In this document: in pieces, positions 34,804 through 45,220 of the stretch
Layout of the letters: each line of letters begins with the position of its first letter
How positions within the stretch are numbered: the first letter of the stretch is position 1
NCBI GenBank assembly: GCA_021234155.1
Contig: JAJEKV010000060.1
Coordinates: 8,082,323-8,146,322 of the forward strand
Reading direction: 5' to 3'
From: Isoetes taiwanensis
Taxonomy: Eukaryota; Streptophyta; Lycopodiopsida; Isoetales; Isoetaceae
DNA: 64,000 nucleotides
The notes under the pieces: model-generated
Seen by the model: the letters and a program-made list of their open reading frames with translations, nothing else
What the model was told of the DNA's origin: nothing
Database searches by the model: none
Made by a program: the position numbers and the translations under genes

Positions 34804-35529
34804 TTAAAGTGGGACTCATTCCATTCCCACTTTTTTTCGGAACTCTGTTATTTTACAGAAAAAGGAGCACCCCGACCCGAAAACTGTCCTTAATTCGAAT
34901 TTTTGTCTGTTACTGTGCATCCAAGCTTTCTCCCAGTTTTCTTGGATAGCGAGTCGAGTCCCTGTTTTGGGGCTTATTTGTCATTCAAAATAAGAGTTTT
35001 TCGCGTGAGGGTGAATTCCTTTACCAAGACATTTTGGCTCTATTTTCTTAGGTGGGTAGACAAGAGATCACAAATTCCAACAAAAATTAAGCAAATTGTT
35101 TACTTAATCACCAAAAAATACTAGTTTTGAGATACCTTATATTTATAAATGGGCTCATTACAATATATATTACAGTGGGTGAAGCAACCATAGTGGTCAT
35201 ATTATCACAATGATTACACCCTCTTCACACATGAACCACCTAGTGCAAACGGTAGCGTGGAGCTCATCCAAGTCACTTGAACGGAGCAACTTACAGACGA
35301 TAGAAATTTATATGAGGAGTTCCTTCATAGGCCACGTGCTTGTATGTCCAACTGATGTCACCACCCTCTTCTCGGCATCTTTCTTCAATGAACTGGTCTT
35401 TTCATTGCTCCCAAGCATGTACTATCTGGTCGAGATAAGGACTGCAAAAGACAAAATCAAGTTAATCAAGTGATGCTACAGGCAAAAAAATTAAAATAAA
35501 ACACAGTTCTTAGGGCCATTTTGGAAAAT

Positions 35530-36055
35530 ATAGATTGCGAGCCTTTCTCGACTCGCCGAAATGAAAGGCAGCTCAAAGCCAAAAGCCGCAAGTTTTAGGG
35601 AAGGGAATTTTCTCGACCGGAGTCGAAAGGCAGCTCAAAGTTTAAAAATCCAGGTTTTAGGAAAGCCGAAGGTTTTTCGACTCGCGAAGTCGAAAGGCAG
35701 TCAAAGTTAAAAACGAGGTTTTAGGGGATACCTTTCTCGACTACGAGTCGGTAGAAAGGTACCAAAAGCTTAAAAAACGCAGTTTTAGGGGTTGGTTTTC
35801 GATTGAAAGTCGAGAAAGGCCTTCTCGACAGAGAAAACGCAGTTTTAGGGTCAGAAGGCCTTTCTCGACTCGCGAGTTGAGAAAGGCAGCTCAAAGGGAA
35901 AAACGCTGGTTTTAGGGGTCGGGAGGCCTTTCTCGACTCTCATGAAGTCGAGAAAAGCAAAACAAAGTTTAAAAAATGTAGTTTGAGGGCCTTCTCGACC
36001 ATGAGTTGAGAAAAGGCAAAATGCAGTAAAAAAAAAGGCAATTTCAAGGGCCGAG
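35530..36055. repeat. Tandem array of about eight 65-bp hairpin units
   Basis: Each unit holds an inverted repeat of the type TTTCTCGACTCGCGAGTTGA (...GAAAGGC), followed by CTCAAAG..AAAAACGCAGTTTTAGGG. Units start near 35541, 35610, 35670, 35733, 35795, 35860, 35928 and 35990. Arms vary but complementary changes keep pairing in several units (for example TACCTTTCTCGAC with GTAGAAAGGTA). Confidence 0.8.
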
Positions 36056-36144
36056 ATTATTTTTATGAGCATCATTTTATCTATCTATCCATCTAGTTTT
36101 CCACCATAGTTTATTATTCTATCACACCATAGTTTATTGTTTTT

Positions 36145-36320
36145 CTCCACAAACACATTAGTATTTAGCACACATTAGTATTTAACAATGGTTTTTATAC
36201 TAGCACACATTAGTATTAGCACACATTAGCATTTTTATACTAGCACACCTTAATTAGCACACATTAGTACTTTATACTACCACAATTTCATAATACACGC
36301 ATTAGCATACTAGCACACGG
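36145..36320. repeat. Degenerate TAGCACACATTAGTATT repeat
   Basis: Seven or more copies of TAGCACACATTAG with variable T-rich spacers. Low-complexity, non-coding. Confidence 0.75.
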
Positions 36321-36524
36321 TCCATACAAAGCACAATATCCTATATACTATGTATTTTTCAATAAACACAATATCCTATGTATTTTCTATGAAAAATACA
36401 CTCCCTATATATTTTCTATGAAATAAAACTTGCCAAATATGACTTGCCAAATAAAACTTGCCAAATATGACTAGAACTTGCGGAAAATGTAAAGCTTCAA
36501 ACAAATAAATCCTCTATTTCTTTT

Positions 36525-36668
36525 TTAAATCTTTATTGTTCTTTTTACTCTACCCCGCTTTTTTTCCCCCTCATTTTCGAAATTTGAATTTGGTACATAT
36601 TTATTGTTCTTTTACTATACCCCGCTTTTTTTCGACCCTCATTTTCGAAATTTGAATTTGGTACATAC
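36525..36668. repeat. Direct duplication, about 69 bp
   Basis: TTTATTGTTCTTTT...CCCCGCTTTTTTTC...CATTTTCGAAATTTGAATTT occurs twice in tandem (second unit from about 36600). Confidence 0.85.
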
Positions 36669-36736
36669 CTTTTGGTCCTGCTCTTTCCCACGATGGCTCT
36701 AATCCCCTGCTGAAGACCCGGCTATGGCGATGGCTA

Positions 36737-36960
36737 TGGCGATGACAGCCTCTCTTTACTCCTTCTCGAAGCTATTTCTGGCCGTAACACATGCTATTTT
36801 GATGCTGTGCAAAGCCCGGATTCGCCAAACCCATCAGCCAATAACAAAATATATGAGCGCCTCATTTCCGTTCTTTTCAAGACTGGAGACACCATGAGCA
36901 AATACTATCGATTCGAAGCTCCTTGGAGGCTGAAGCCTGCGAGTTGTTTGAGAAGGTCCA
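36737..36960 (+). other. Unidentified protein-like stretch in the nested segment
   Basis: An open frame includes NTCYFDAVQSPDSPNPSANN, then KIYERLISVLFKTGDTMSKY and YRFEAPWRLKPASCLRR. Codon choice and amino-acid mix look coding, unlike the flanks. No family recognised. It could be a captured host exon. Confidence 0.25.
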
Positions 36961-36983
36961 TATTTTATATCACACAGATACTT

Positions 36984-37115
36984 CTTGCAAGGAATAAATT
37001 AGCCCTAAAGAAAAGAAAGGGCTGAATGTGTTGCTGCCCAGCGAAATTGCTTGCAAGAAATAAATTAGCCCTAAAGAAAAGAAAGGGCAGAATGTGTTGC
37101 TGCCCAGCGAAATTG
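36984..37115. repeat. 2 x 66-bp tandem duplication
   Basis: Units start CTTGCAAGGAATAAATTAGC and end TGCCCAGCGAAATTG, with two differences. A looser pair (GCCGGAT..TAGGGC.AGGAC..CACA.GAAA) follows at 37167-37229 and 37316-37376. Confidence 0.9.
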
Positions 37116-37631
37116 CCAAGGCCGATTATCATCCTGTTTCTGGAACTTGAGGATTCGACACACAGGGCCGGATTTGTAGGGCCAGGACAGCACAGGAAAA
37201 AATAAAAAGGAAGATATTTGAAGAAAGCAGGCCGATTCCTAAAGAGATAAAGAAAGCCCTTAAGAAAGGGCCAAATCCCAGCTTGCACCGGATATGGAGT
37301 GCTAAGCCGCCCAATGCCGGATCAGCAGGGCAAGGACTGCACAAGAAAGCAATAATAGAAGATTATTGAAGAAAGCAGAGCTGCAGCTGGTTTTAATACG
37401 AGATTTCTGATCCGGGTGTGTAGTTGGTTCTAATAAAAGATTTCTGAGCCAGAGACAACATATCTGGGCCACAAATGACGCCACAGATGGGCGGGATAGC
37501 TTCTTGCAGGAATAGGGGATTAGCCATAGCTTCTTGAACAAGATCCGGCAGCACAGAGACTTCCGGCCGCTACTGTTCCGCCATAGCTGCTCATAAGTGA
37601 CGTGCAACAAAATGAAGATTGAAGGAACAGA

Positions 37632-37880
37632 ATGAAGGAGATTGAAGCTGCAAACGCCACGCACAATCCTGGAAACTCTTATTTCGATTCATCTGCCACT
37701 CCTACGCTTTTTAACACCACGATTCCTCGGGTAAGAGAGGCTGCCTTATCTTTTTCAAAGGTTTTCGAACCCCATGTTGAATCCTGGCAATATCCTCATA
37801 CATTTGCTAAGAGAAGGCACAGGCAGTTCGCTATCGGAGAATATTGTTCACCGGATTTGAAACTAAGGACTTTGGCATAG
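37632..37880 (+). other. Second unidentified protein-like stretch
   Basis: 82 codons including NPGNSYFDSSATPTLFNTTI, PRVREAALSFSKVFEPHVES and WQYPHTFAKRRHRQFAIGEY. Not recognised. No splice context is convincing. Confidence 0.2.
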
Positions 37881-38283
37881 ATGCAGGATACTGTACTGTG
37901 ATTATGGATCCACCACAGCTGAGAAAACAGGCTTTGATTATGTATGAGGTGATCCGCCACTTTGATTCGCCACTTTGATCGGCCGCTTTGATTCGCCACA
38001 GCTGAGAAAATTTCTGTGAGTTAATTGCTTTGGTATCTCTGTCTGGTGAGTTAATTTCTTATTCTGTTTTGGTATGGACCCACGAATGGGGCCCCTCTCT
38101 TACTGGGCTTTCTGAACTAAGCCCATTCTCGCCTTGTGAGGCGAGTAAAAACATTTCATGTTATTATATATTTAATATAATTATATTCAATATAATAATA
38201 ATAATTTAAATTGTTTATACTTATATTTATTAATGCATTATATAGCTATTTATTTATTAATACTTATATATTTATTATTATTT

Positions 38284-38515
38284 TGGAGGGAGGGGGGAGA
38301 CCCTTGCCCCCTTTTGCCCCTGCCTCTCTGCCCTTTTGCTCTTCTCTACTCTCCCTCCCCCATCCCTTCTTCCAACTTATCCCTTTCCCTCTTTGCTCTC
38401 CCTCTCCCTGCCCCTTCCCTCCCCCCACCCCTTTCCCTCCCCCTTCTTCCAACGTATCCCCTCCCCGTCCTCCTTTGCCCTTTTTCTCTCCTCTCCCCTC
38501 CCTGCCCCTACCATG
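38284..38515. repeat. Pyrimidine (C/T) tract
   Basis: 230 bp of CCCCTTTTGCCCCTGCC-type sequence, almost free of purines on plus. A short related tract lies at 39160-39275. Non-coding. Confidence 0.8.
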
Positions 38516-39354
38516 GAATAAATTACTACTCCTATATTATAGTATAGCCAACATAGGTTTAGCTAAACTACCTTCAAATTGGGGCTAGAAGTTTCTAACA
38601 CTTGGCTAAACTAAATGGTTTTTCTCCATCACAATTTCTTGCTTTTGGCTAAACTTTCACAAAATGGAAAGGCAAATATTAGCCATCACGCTATAGTAAT
38701 TTAAAAAAATCCAAACATTTTGGCAAAGATATTGAATTTATTGTAAATACATAAATCAAGACAATGTTCAAAAACCTAAAAAAAAGGACTACATTGTTCC
38801 TTTTCCTCCAATGCTTCAACTTTGTACTTGGAACAAGAAAGAAAGTGGAAAAAAAAAAGAAAAATATAAACTCTATTTGAATTTTTTTAAAGTTAGTACA
38901 TACATTGGTGTTGAATTTTGGGCTAATCTATCCATTTTTCCAAGCCCACTCTATCTTAGGTTTAGCTAATCGATGTCCTGATGGATATATCTGGAGGTAA
39001 AGGTTTGGCTATTCAACTTAAAAAGTCACTTGGGCGGCAAAAAAATTGGGCTAAAATTTTCTTTTTTTAAGGCATTTTTTCCATTTACTTTAGCCGTTTT
39101 TCTTGGCAAAACTGCTACAAAATAGCCATTTGGCTAACCTTAGCCGTTATTTTATTCCATGGCCCCTACCCCTGCCCCTTCTTCCAACTTAGCCCCTTCC
39201 CCTCTTCAACTTGTGGCTCCTCCCTCCTTCTCCTCCTACCCTTCTCCTTATCAAGATGTGCCCCCTCTCCCTCCAATTCAGTCTAAATTCTCTTTAGTAT
39301 GAGTCCCATTTTCAGTCCGAGTCCCAAAATTCGAGATTTGTCCCACTTTAATTA

Positions 39355-39940
39355 AATATGACTTTTGAGAATGAAAGGGCAAGCATGTTAGAAGAGGTGC
39401 ATGAAATTGAGGTTAGTTTAGCTGCAGAGGCTAAGTCTAATGAAAAATTCAGTGTGGAACTTGAAGAGAGCATGAAGAAAGTTGAGGATTTGAAGACCAC
39501 AATATCTGTGTTGCGGGAGGATTCTGATCTGAGGAAGGAATTGGAGATGACACTACAAATGGAGACATATTACTGTAACCGAGTTAAAAACCCTCGAGGA
39601 AGAATACCTTGGAAGTGGAGATCAAAGAGAAAGAGGCCAGAATTTCAGAACTCAGAGCTAATCTTTCTAATCTTACAGAATTGAAGAATATAAGTTTTAA
39701 TCCATTCTGCATCAACACTATCGTGAAGACTACCCGGGGAATCTGCAACTTTGGTGCTTGCTGTGCTTGTGGCCTACTTTTTCATGATAGGTACAAATTG
39801 TCTTTGATTTTAAGTCGTGATCATGACTACCATGTGGCTTGTGCAGCCTTGTTGAAGGAAGGTAAGTGCAAGGTATGTGGGGGTGTAATTCATCCAGATT
39901 TATTTCTTGAGCTTGGCATGCATGTGACAAAGCGATGAAG
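39355..39940 (+). CDS. Accessory gene, coiled coil plus RING-like finger
   Basis: 39358-39680 encodes a heptad-rich coiled coil (ENERASMLEEVHEIEVSLAA, then ELEESMKKVEDLKTTISVLR). It continues after two apparent 1-nt shifts near 39575 and 39611 as EVEIKEKEARISELRANLSN. 39740-39938 encodes a zinc-binding finger: CCACGLLFHDRYKL, DHDYHVACAALLKEGKCKVC, then GGVIHPDLFLELGMHV and a stop at 39936. It matches the second family member (CSTCGLAFQDDYTL, CGHHYHVSC, CLECRRDHSYRL). The Cys before the His-x2-His is Arg here, so metal binding may be impaired. RING-like proteins bind E2 enzymes or DNA/protein partners; the function here is unknown. Confidence 0.65.
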
Positions 39941-40124
39941 TAAATAAAATAGTTGATATGCCTACGGTAGATATACCTACAAATCAACTTGATTCAATTG
40001 GTAGGTCCTCTTACGCTACTGAAGACTATGTGCCACCTTCGGAATTGAAAAAGTCTTTGAAAGATGCATTGTGTTCCTAAAAAGCGCTTAAGGCAAAGGG
40101 CTAGAAAAGCATCCAATCAAGGAT

Positions 40125-40550
40125 ATGCAAGTGAGCGGGGATGAAACCGTTGTTGAAACAGATGGTGCGGGATGTAGTAAGGATGTACAAATTACCCCTT
40201 TGAGAGAGAAGAAAGCAGCCAACAAAAGGAAAAGGAAAGATGGAGAGGTTGCAACAAAGAAGGGAAAGAACATTAAAAAGGCAAAGAACACAGGTCAAGA
40301 AGGCAGGAAGTACAATTTTAGAAGGAGGGCATTGGCAAATGAGCTGAATCAGAAAAGAAGTTGAGGTTGAAACAATTACGTAAAAATGAAGAACTAGAAA
40401 AGGCAGAAACAGAAAAAGGAAGGGCCAGAAAAGGAAGTACTAGAAAAGGAAGACACAGGTACCAAAATGAATGCAATTATGGAGGTTTTAAGAGGCAATT
40501 CAAATTTGTCTATAAAATCTTTGATTTAACTATAGATGTTTGAATGTTCA
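40125..40550 (+). CDS. Accessory gene, Lys/Arg-rich segment
   Basis: MQVSGDETVVETDGAGCSKD, then REKKAANKRKRKDGEVATKK and NIKKAKNTGQEGRKYNFRRR form a strongly basic stretch with several nuclear-localisation-type clusters (KRKRK, KKGKNIKKAK). A second basic frame (40361-40543) reads EKAETEKGRARKGSTRKGRH. A similar basic patch (GRKRKQTNH) follows the finger in the second family member near 62730. It is probably an exon between the finger and the phosphatase exon; exact splicing is not determined. Confidence 0.5.
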
Positions 40551-40690
40551 GGTACAATTGTATTTCAAGACCAAAATGTTGAACAAATGGTTGATCAAAA
40601 TGTTGACAGGTTATTATTAATTTAGTATTTTAAATTTCTGTTTGTGTTTGTGTTTGAGTTGGTGTTTACTTTATATTTTTTGAATGATAG

Positions 40691-41579
40691 GTGTACAGCA
40701 AAGTCCTCTTTGAAGAGGAAACTTCTTATTTTAGATGTGAATGGTGTTCTAGTGAGGACATACAGTAGGAACAATCCTGTACGTGTGGACAGCAGATTGT
40801 GGATTACAAAAACAAGCAAGAAATTGGTTGTTTTAAGGCCTCATGCACGGGAATTTTTGCAGGCAGCAATGGCACACTTTGACATAGCAATTTGGTCATC
40901 CATGAACGAGATTAATGTAAATGAAGTTGTGGATGTCATAGCACCAGTTATTAGGCATGACTTTGTATTTATTTGGGATCAGACCCATTGCTTAGAGATG
41001 CCTTTCAAGTGGCCCATCCGATCTGAAAAACCATTGTACTTAAAACCTTTATCTGCAGTTTTTAGTGAATACCCACAATATGAGGGCAATTGCATATTGT
41101 TGGATGATAGCATTCATAAAACATTTGCCTCTCCACCTTTCACATCCCTTTTGATTCCAGGCTTTAATTTGGATGCAGATGATTATGTATTGGACCAATT
41201 CCTGCCAGTACTTAAGGATGTGGCAATGGTTGATGATTTCTCTAACATTCTAAAGCTGCATTGTAGGCCAGATCAGTACACAGAAGATGCTCTCAGAATT
41301 CTAGAAACAATGTCAGAGTTTGAATTGGGAAAGGAAACCACTGAAATGGTAAAACAATATTGCAAAGGTCAGCTACAATGGTTAAGGGAGACCTTTCATA
41401 CTTGGACACGAGAGATAGAATCACAGTTGATTCGAATTCAGGTTAAGATGAGACCAGATTCATGCGAGGTTTCTGAGTTGTATATCGAAATAGTGAAACG
41501 GAGTTACTTATATATAACTTCGAGGCGGACATGCGAATTTTGTACATGTTATACTCTGGCGGATATGCCACAATTTTGA
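40691..41579 (+). CDS. FCP1/SCP-type phosphatase domain carried by the transposon
   Basis: After an acceptor (TTGAATGATAG) an open frame of about 295 codons runs to a TGA at 41577. It is an FCP1/NLI-interacting-factor (HAD) domain. Motif I is LLILDVNGVLV; RPHAREFL and the motif II segment IAIWSSMNE follow. FIWDQTHCLEMP comes next, then the Lys of YLKPLSAVF, and motif IV is GNCILLDDS. The canonical second Asp of DxDx is Asn (D-V-N-G-V). D-x-N-G-type motifs are known to me from a plant FCP1-like subfamily, with unclear activity. It is convergent with the transposase gene and in the same strand and unit as the finger exons. The C-terminus after ESQLIRIQ may be intronic (CAG/GTTAAG). It is likely captured from a host gene. 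Confidence 0.82.
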
Positions 41580-41839
41580 TGTAATCTGAGAACATAAATA
41601 CATGACTTTCAGGTTACAATTGCATTGATGTTTTTTTTGTGTGAGTGCTTTTTGCTTTAATAGTCAAACTATGAATAGTAATTGAGTCAATACCATATGA
41701 GCGATATTTAAGCTGAGTTTGACCATAGAATTTAAGTTTGAGTTTGGGAGGCTACATATAATCTGTTGGCAAGTGTCTTCAGCCATAGTATACATCATAC
41801 CATCCTCTTCATCTGCAATCATTTCAAAGTTAGCTAATC
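41580..41839. other. Convergent 3' ends of the two transposon genes
   Basis: About 260 bp between the phosphatase stop and the last clear transposase residues. Contains T-runs and ATAAATAC, but no firm poly(A) signal pair. A minus frame continues to 41664 and may be the transposase C-terminus. Confidence 0.4.
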
Positions 41840-44800
41840 TTACAAGGTGGCTATACACACTAGCCACGTTTGGTCATCCAGTAGCTCAAATTTGAGACCA
41901 CCCACCTGTTTATAGTAATATCCTGAGACAATAACAGATTCAACTCCAAATACATTTCCCCATCCATCCACATAATCCTCAAGCAAAGTGTTCTTTGCTT
42001 CTGTGCACTTCAATACATAAAAATCAACCCCCTCTTCATTACCTTCCTCTGCATTGACAACAAAATTATCTCCAACCTCTACCATAGAACTAGCTATGTC
42101 ATAGTCTTCCTCATCTTCCTCTTCTTCATGTTCATCTTCTACTTCTATCTGCAAGTCTTCTTCTGATGCTTTATTAGTATCATTAGTTGCTTTAATCTCC
42201 TTCCGCTTTTAGTTCAAGTAGTTTCCCAACCACCAATGCGTGACTTCGGTGGTGCGGGAGTCCCATTGAATTGAACACAATTCTCACGTAAGCATGAGAG
42301 AGGTCTATAAGCTACCTTTAGAGTGTTGTCCTTGTCACATGGTCTTATGCAATGGAGTTGTGTAGTTCCTTTCAAAGTGTGACAGTCAAATCTCTCAGAT
42401 CTATCTATTTTTGAGGGATCAATTTCCCAGAAGTACCTGCACAAGTGCTTAGTGCTGTAAGTGCTTTCAGTGCTGAAACAGTTGAAGAATATCCATATCA
42501 AAAAATAAAGAAAGAAGACAATCTTGATTTAGGGCTGGGAAATATCATGTTTTACATAATAGAGTAGCCCATTAACAACCACAAACACAAACAATTTATA
42601 TATTCATGCCCTTAATTTCTAAGTGCTTAAGTGCTTTAAGTAAGCAGAGGAAAACCAGTAAAGTATACCTTGTTATGTCATTATCAGTTGGATTGTTGTT
42701 GAAGTACCACCTAAGAAATGCAACCACCTCCTTTGCACACTGCAATTTCTTTCCATCATATTTCATCTGTTCCTTTGTTAGAATCCTCTTGATGACAGCT
42801 CCAGCACCATCATGCTCACCTTTTCCATGTGAGCTAGCAAAAACATTCCAGAGAATATCCTTTTGAAGATGTTTGTGAAACCTACCAAGGAAGTAAAATG
42901 GTCTTGCAGACTTAAACTGTGAAGAACAGCCATCACTCCAGAAAACATGTTTGTTATAGTTAATTCCCATAGATTTTAGCCAATCTGCATGATTTTGGAG
43001 ACAATGCTGGACAAACTCAGTATCATGAGTTTTGTCATCACTGATATAGAAGTGAGTCTCCTTCACAATTCCTTTCAATGAGTTTTTTCTTTTCTCTTTT
43101 GCAGCATTTTTCTTTTTAATCTCTTTGTCATCTTCTTCCTTCTTTTGTCTTGCTTCTGCCTCTGATTTTCTCATTCTTCTATAAGTGATGTGTACAAGAA
43201 TGGAGACCTGATCAGTATGCCAGTGGCAGGATTGAGCTTCTTGTTGAATTTTAAATCCATAATTCTCTGCAAAATCTATCACAGAGACAATAGTATCATC
43301 TGCAAATTCTGTCAAACATTGCCTGAATTGTTTTGCTTGCCAATGAGCTCTGTAATTATGTGGAACAAATGTCTTCAGAGTTTTAGTTGCATGCTTTGGT
43401 GGAATTCAAAAGGAGAACCTGATTTGTATGCCAATCTTGTAACCTTTGAAGGTTTCTTGCCGACCCCTAGTTTTCTTGTTCGTACTTCTTGCTGCGGAAG
43501 AGGATAAACTAACACACACCCAACTTCGAGAAAATCTAAACTACTTTTACTGTTCAAACACTTTCCAATTAACATCCCGCTTATTATTCTTAACCTTCTC
43601 TCAGGGGCATGTTGGCAGCCTACATAAAAGCAATCAAATATATTAAAATCAAGGCAATCAAAACTGGAAATTGCAAGGAAACCACACTTGCCTCTTCAAA
43701 CCACACTTTGTACATGTCTGCATTAGACATGCATGCTTGTGCCATTCATCATTCTCATCCTTAGCGCACACAATTTGTCTCCAATAATCACTAGTTGATT
43801 TGATTGTGTTTTCTTTAGCAATACATGTTGGACCCGAACCACAAATTCTGCACTTACACTTGCAATCTTTGTGTACACCATAAGGATCAGTCCTCATGTT
43901 ATTTATGGCTTGCATGGGAAACTCAAGATGCAGATGGTATTGGCAACAACATGTTTCTCTTTCTTGAAGCCTCCTAATATAGCTTGGTTTCAATCTTTCA
44001 AAAGTCTGCTTTGGGATATCTTCATGTCGATGTTCCTTTTCAAAAGCAAGGTATAGTTGCAACCGAACAAAAAAAAAAAAAAAATAGATTTCGAACCATG
44101 TAAGAAATATAGAAACTAAAAAAAAAGCATGAGAATAACAAATAAATGGTTCAAGGAATACCTGTCACTTCTAGCAAATGTATTGGATGATCAATTTTCT
44201 CACCACTCTCGCTACATGCTTTCTAACATGTTTTTTTATAAGGTGAAACTTCGTGTATTCTCATGCCAAAACCTTCTCACAACACTTATCTCTTCCTGGG
44301 AAAGTGCATCAAATCTCTTCTTCCTTGCATGCATTGACCATGGACCAAAGATCAAACTACGACATATTCGCCTTCTAAATGCACGGCTCACAGTTTTCTT
44401 GGGAATTGAAAGAAGCCTTGAAATTGCTCTCTGATTAGTCCCTCTAACTGTGGAAGCTGCCATTTGGAGGGTGGTCTTCCTTGCTTGGAGTACATCAGTA
44501 CTTCTTTGAAATTTTTGTGCCTGCATGGTTTCTCTCACATTGGAAATCATATCTTTCATCACATTAAATTCCTTGGGATCTGCTATAGTAACATGTGGTA
44601 AATGTTTGATCCTTTTTAGAAAACTGTGTGCTACTCTTCCTTTTGAATCATCATCAGCACAATTCCTTACAATGTGAAAAAAAGAATCCTCTAACTCTTT
44701 TGAAAGTTCCTGTTGTCTTCTTTGACTCAGAGAACGTTCTTTTTTCTTCTGTACTAAAGGTGCAATGTTCTCCTTCTCCAATTCTCTAATCCTCTTTCTG

Positions 44801-44880
44801 GATTCTCGTTTTCTCCTGGATTCTAGCTCCAATTAAATTCTTCGTTTAGCAGAATCAATGCTTTCAGGAGAACTTGCCAT
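41840..44880 (-). CDS. DDD transposase-like gene, multi-exon
   Basis: Exons on minus, in order. (1) ATG at 44880, basic N-terminus (ESRRKRESRKRIRELEKEN) and a helix-turn-helix-like RAISRLLSIPKKTVSRAFRR, to about 44236. (2) 44062-43690, Cys-rich (HKDCKCKCRICGSGPTC, ACLMQTCTKCG). (3) About 43507-42669, catalytic core with three acidic positions: VIDFAENYGFKIQQEAQ, FWSDGCSSQFK, SSHGKGEHDGAGAVIKR; donor AAG/GTATAC at 42669. (4) 42440-42210, RYFWEIDPSKIDRSERFDCH. (5) 42190-41840, acidic stretch, then FYVLKCTEAKNTLLEDYVDG. This order matches a widespread eukaryotic transposase-like family; I think Sola-like. Damage: TAA at codon 16 and an apparent 1-nt shift near 43395. Confidence 0.78.
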
Positions 44881-45190
44881 GAAATTGATATGATCAAGGA
44901 ATTGCAATTCTAATTTGTCAGAACTGCAATTGAAATGAACTAGCTTATTCCGGAATTGAAGAATGATAGCAAGAACTGATACAAATTCCCGCCATCCAAG
45001 AAATCCCGCCATCCGGTAGAATCAACTAAGAAATCAATTCCCGCGCCCAAAGAATCAATCCATGTCATCGATCCCTTCCTCCTCGGAAGAGGATTGCTAT
45101 TTCTAAAATAACAACCTCATAATTCGTTACTCTAAATTTTGATCGAGGAATAAGCACCTAAAGCACTTAAAGCAAGTGTCCGGACAGTGC

Positions 45191-45220
45191 TTTTGGGGTA
45201 CCACTATCAAATTTACACCC
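45191..45220 (-). repeat. Right terminal inverted repeat
   Basis: Reverse complement of 34088-34117, 30 of 30. Followed by the CATA duplication at 45221-45224. Confidence 0.92.

Larger units (their letters stand above)
34791..39364. mobile_element. Nested 4.5-kb segment bounded by a 25-bp inverted repeat
   Basis: 34791-34815 and 39340-39364 are reverse complements with 24 of 25 matches (core ATTTAATTAAAGTGGGAC). Coding sequence of the accessory gene lies on each side, so the segment appears inserted into that gene. It is AT-rich and contains a hairpin tandem array, several direct repeats, a C-rich tract and two unidentified protein-like stretches. No transposase is seen, so it would be non-autonomous. 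The target duplication is ambiguous because the ends are AT palindromic. Confidence 0.6.
34088..45220. mobile_element. Giant DNA transposon, 11,133 bp, 30-bp TIRs, 4-bp TSD
   Basis: The left end GGGTGTAAATTTGATAGTGG continues for a perfect 30-bp match to the reverse complement of 45191-45220. CATA is duplicated at both sides and single in the empty site at 7680. Inside, a minus-strand DDD transposase-like gene (44880-41840) and a plus-strand accessory unit (34298-41579) converge at about 41600-41830. A 4.5-kb segment bounded by an inverted repeat splits the plus-strand unit. Perfect TIRs and clean TSDs indicate a fairly recent insertion. The superfamily is not certain. The 4-bp TSD and DDD transposase favour Sola-like; Academ (3-4 bp TSD) is an alternative. 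Confidence 0.92.

Noticed and set aside
38211-38588. Pro/Leu-rich frames over the C/T tract
   Set aside because: Compositional; open in several phases and cut by the tract ends.
34804-39354. The 4.5-kb nested segment as an intron of the accessory gene
   Set aside because: Its borders are inverted repeats rather than GT...AG, and an immediate stop follows the left border. Kept as an insertion, though splicing data could overturn this.
34088-45220. Classification as CACTA, MULE or PIF/Harbinger
   Set aside because: Ends are GGGTG rather than CACTA. The TSD is 4 bp rather than 3 or 9. The transposase motifs do not resemble those families.
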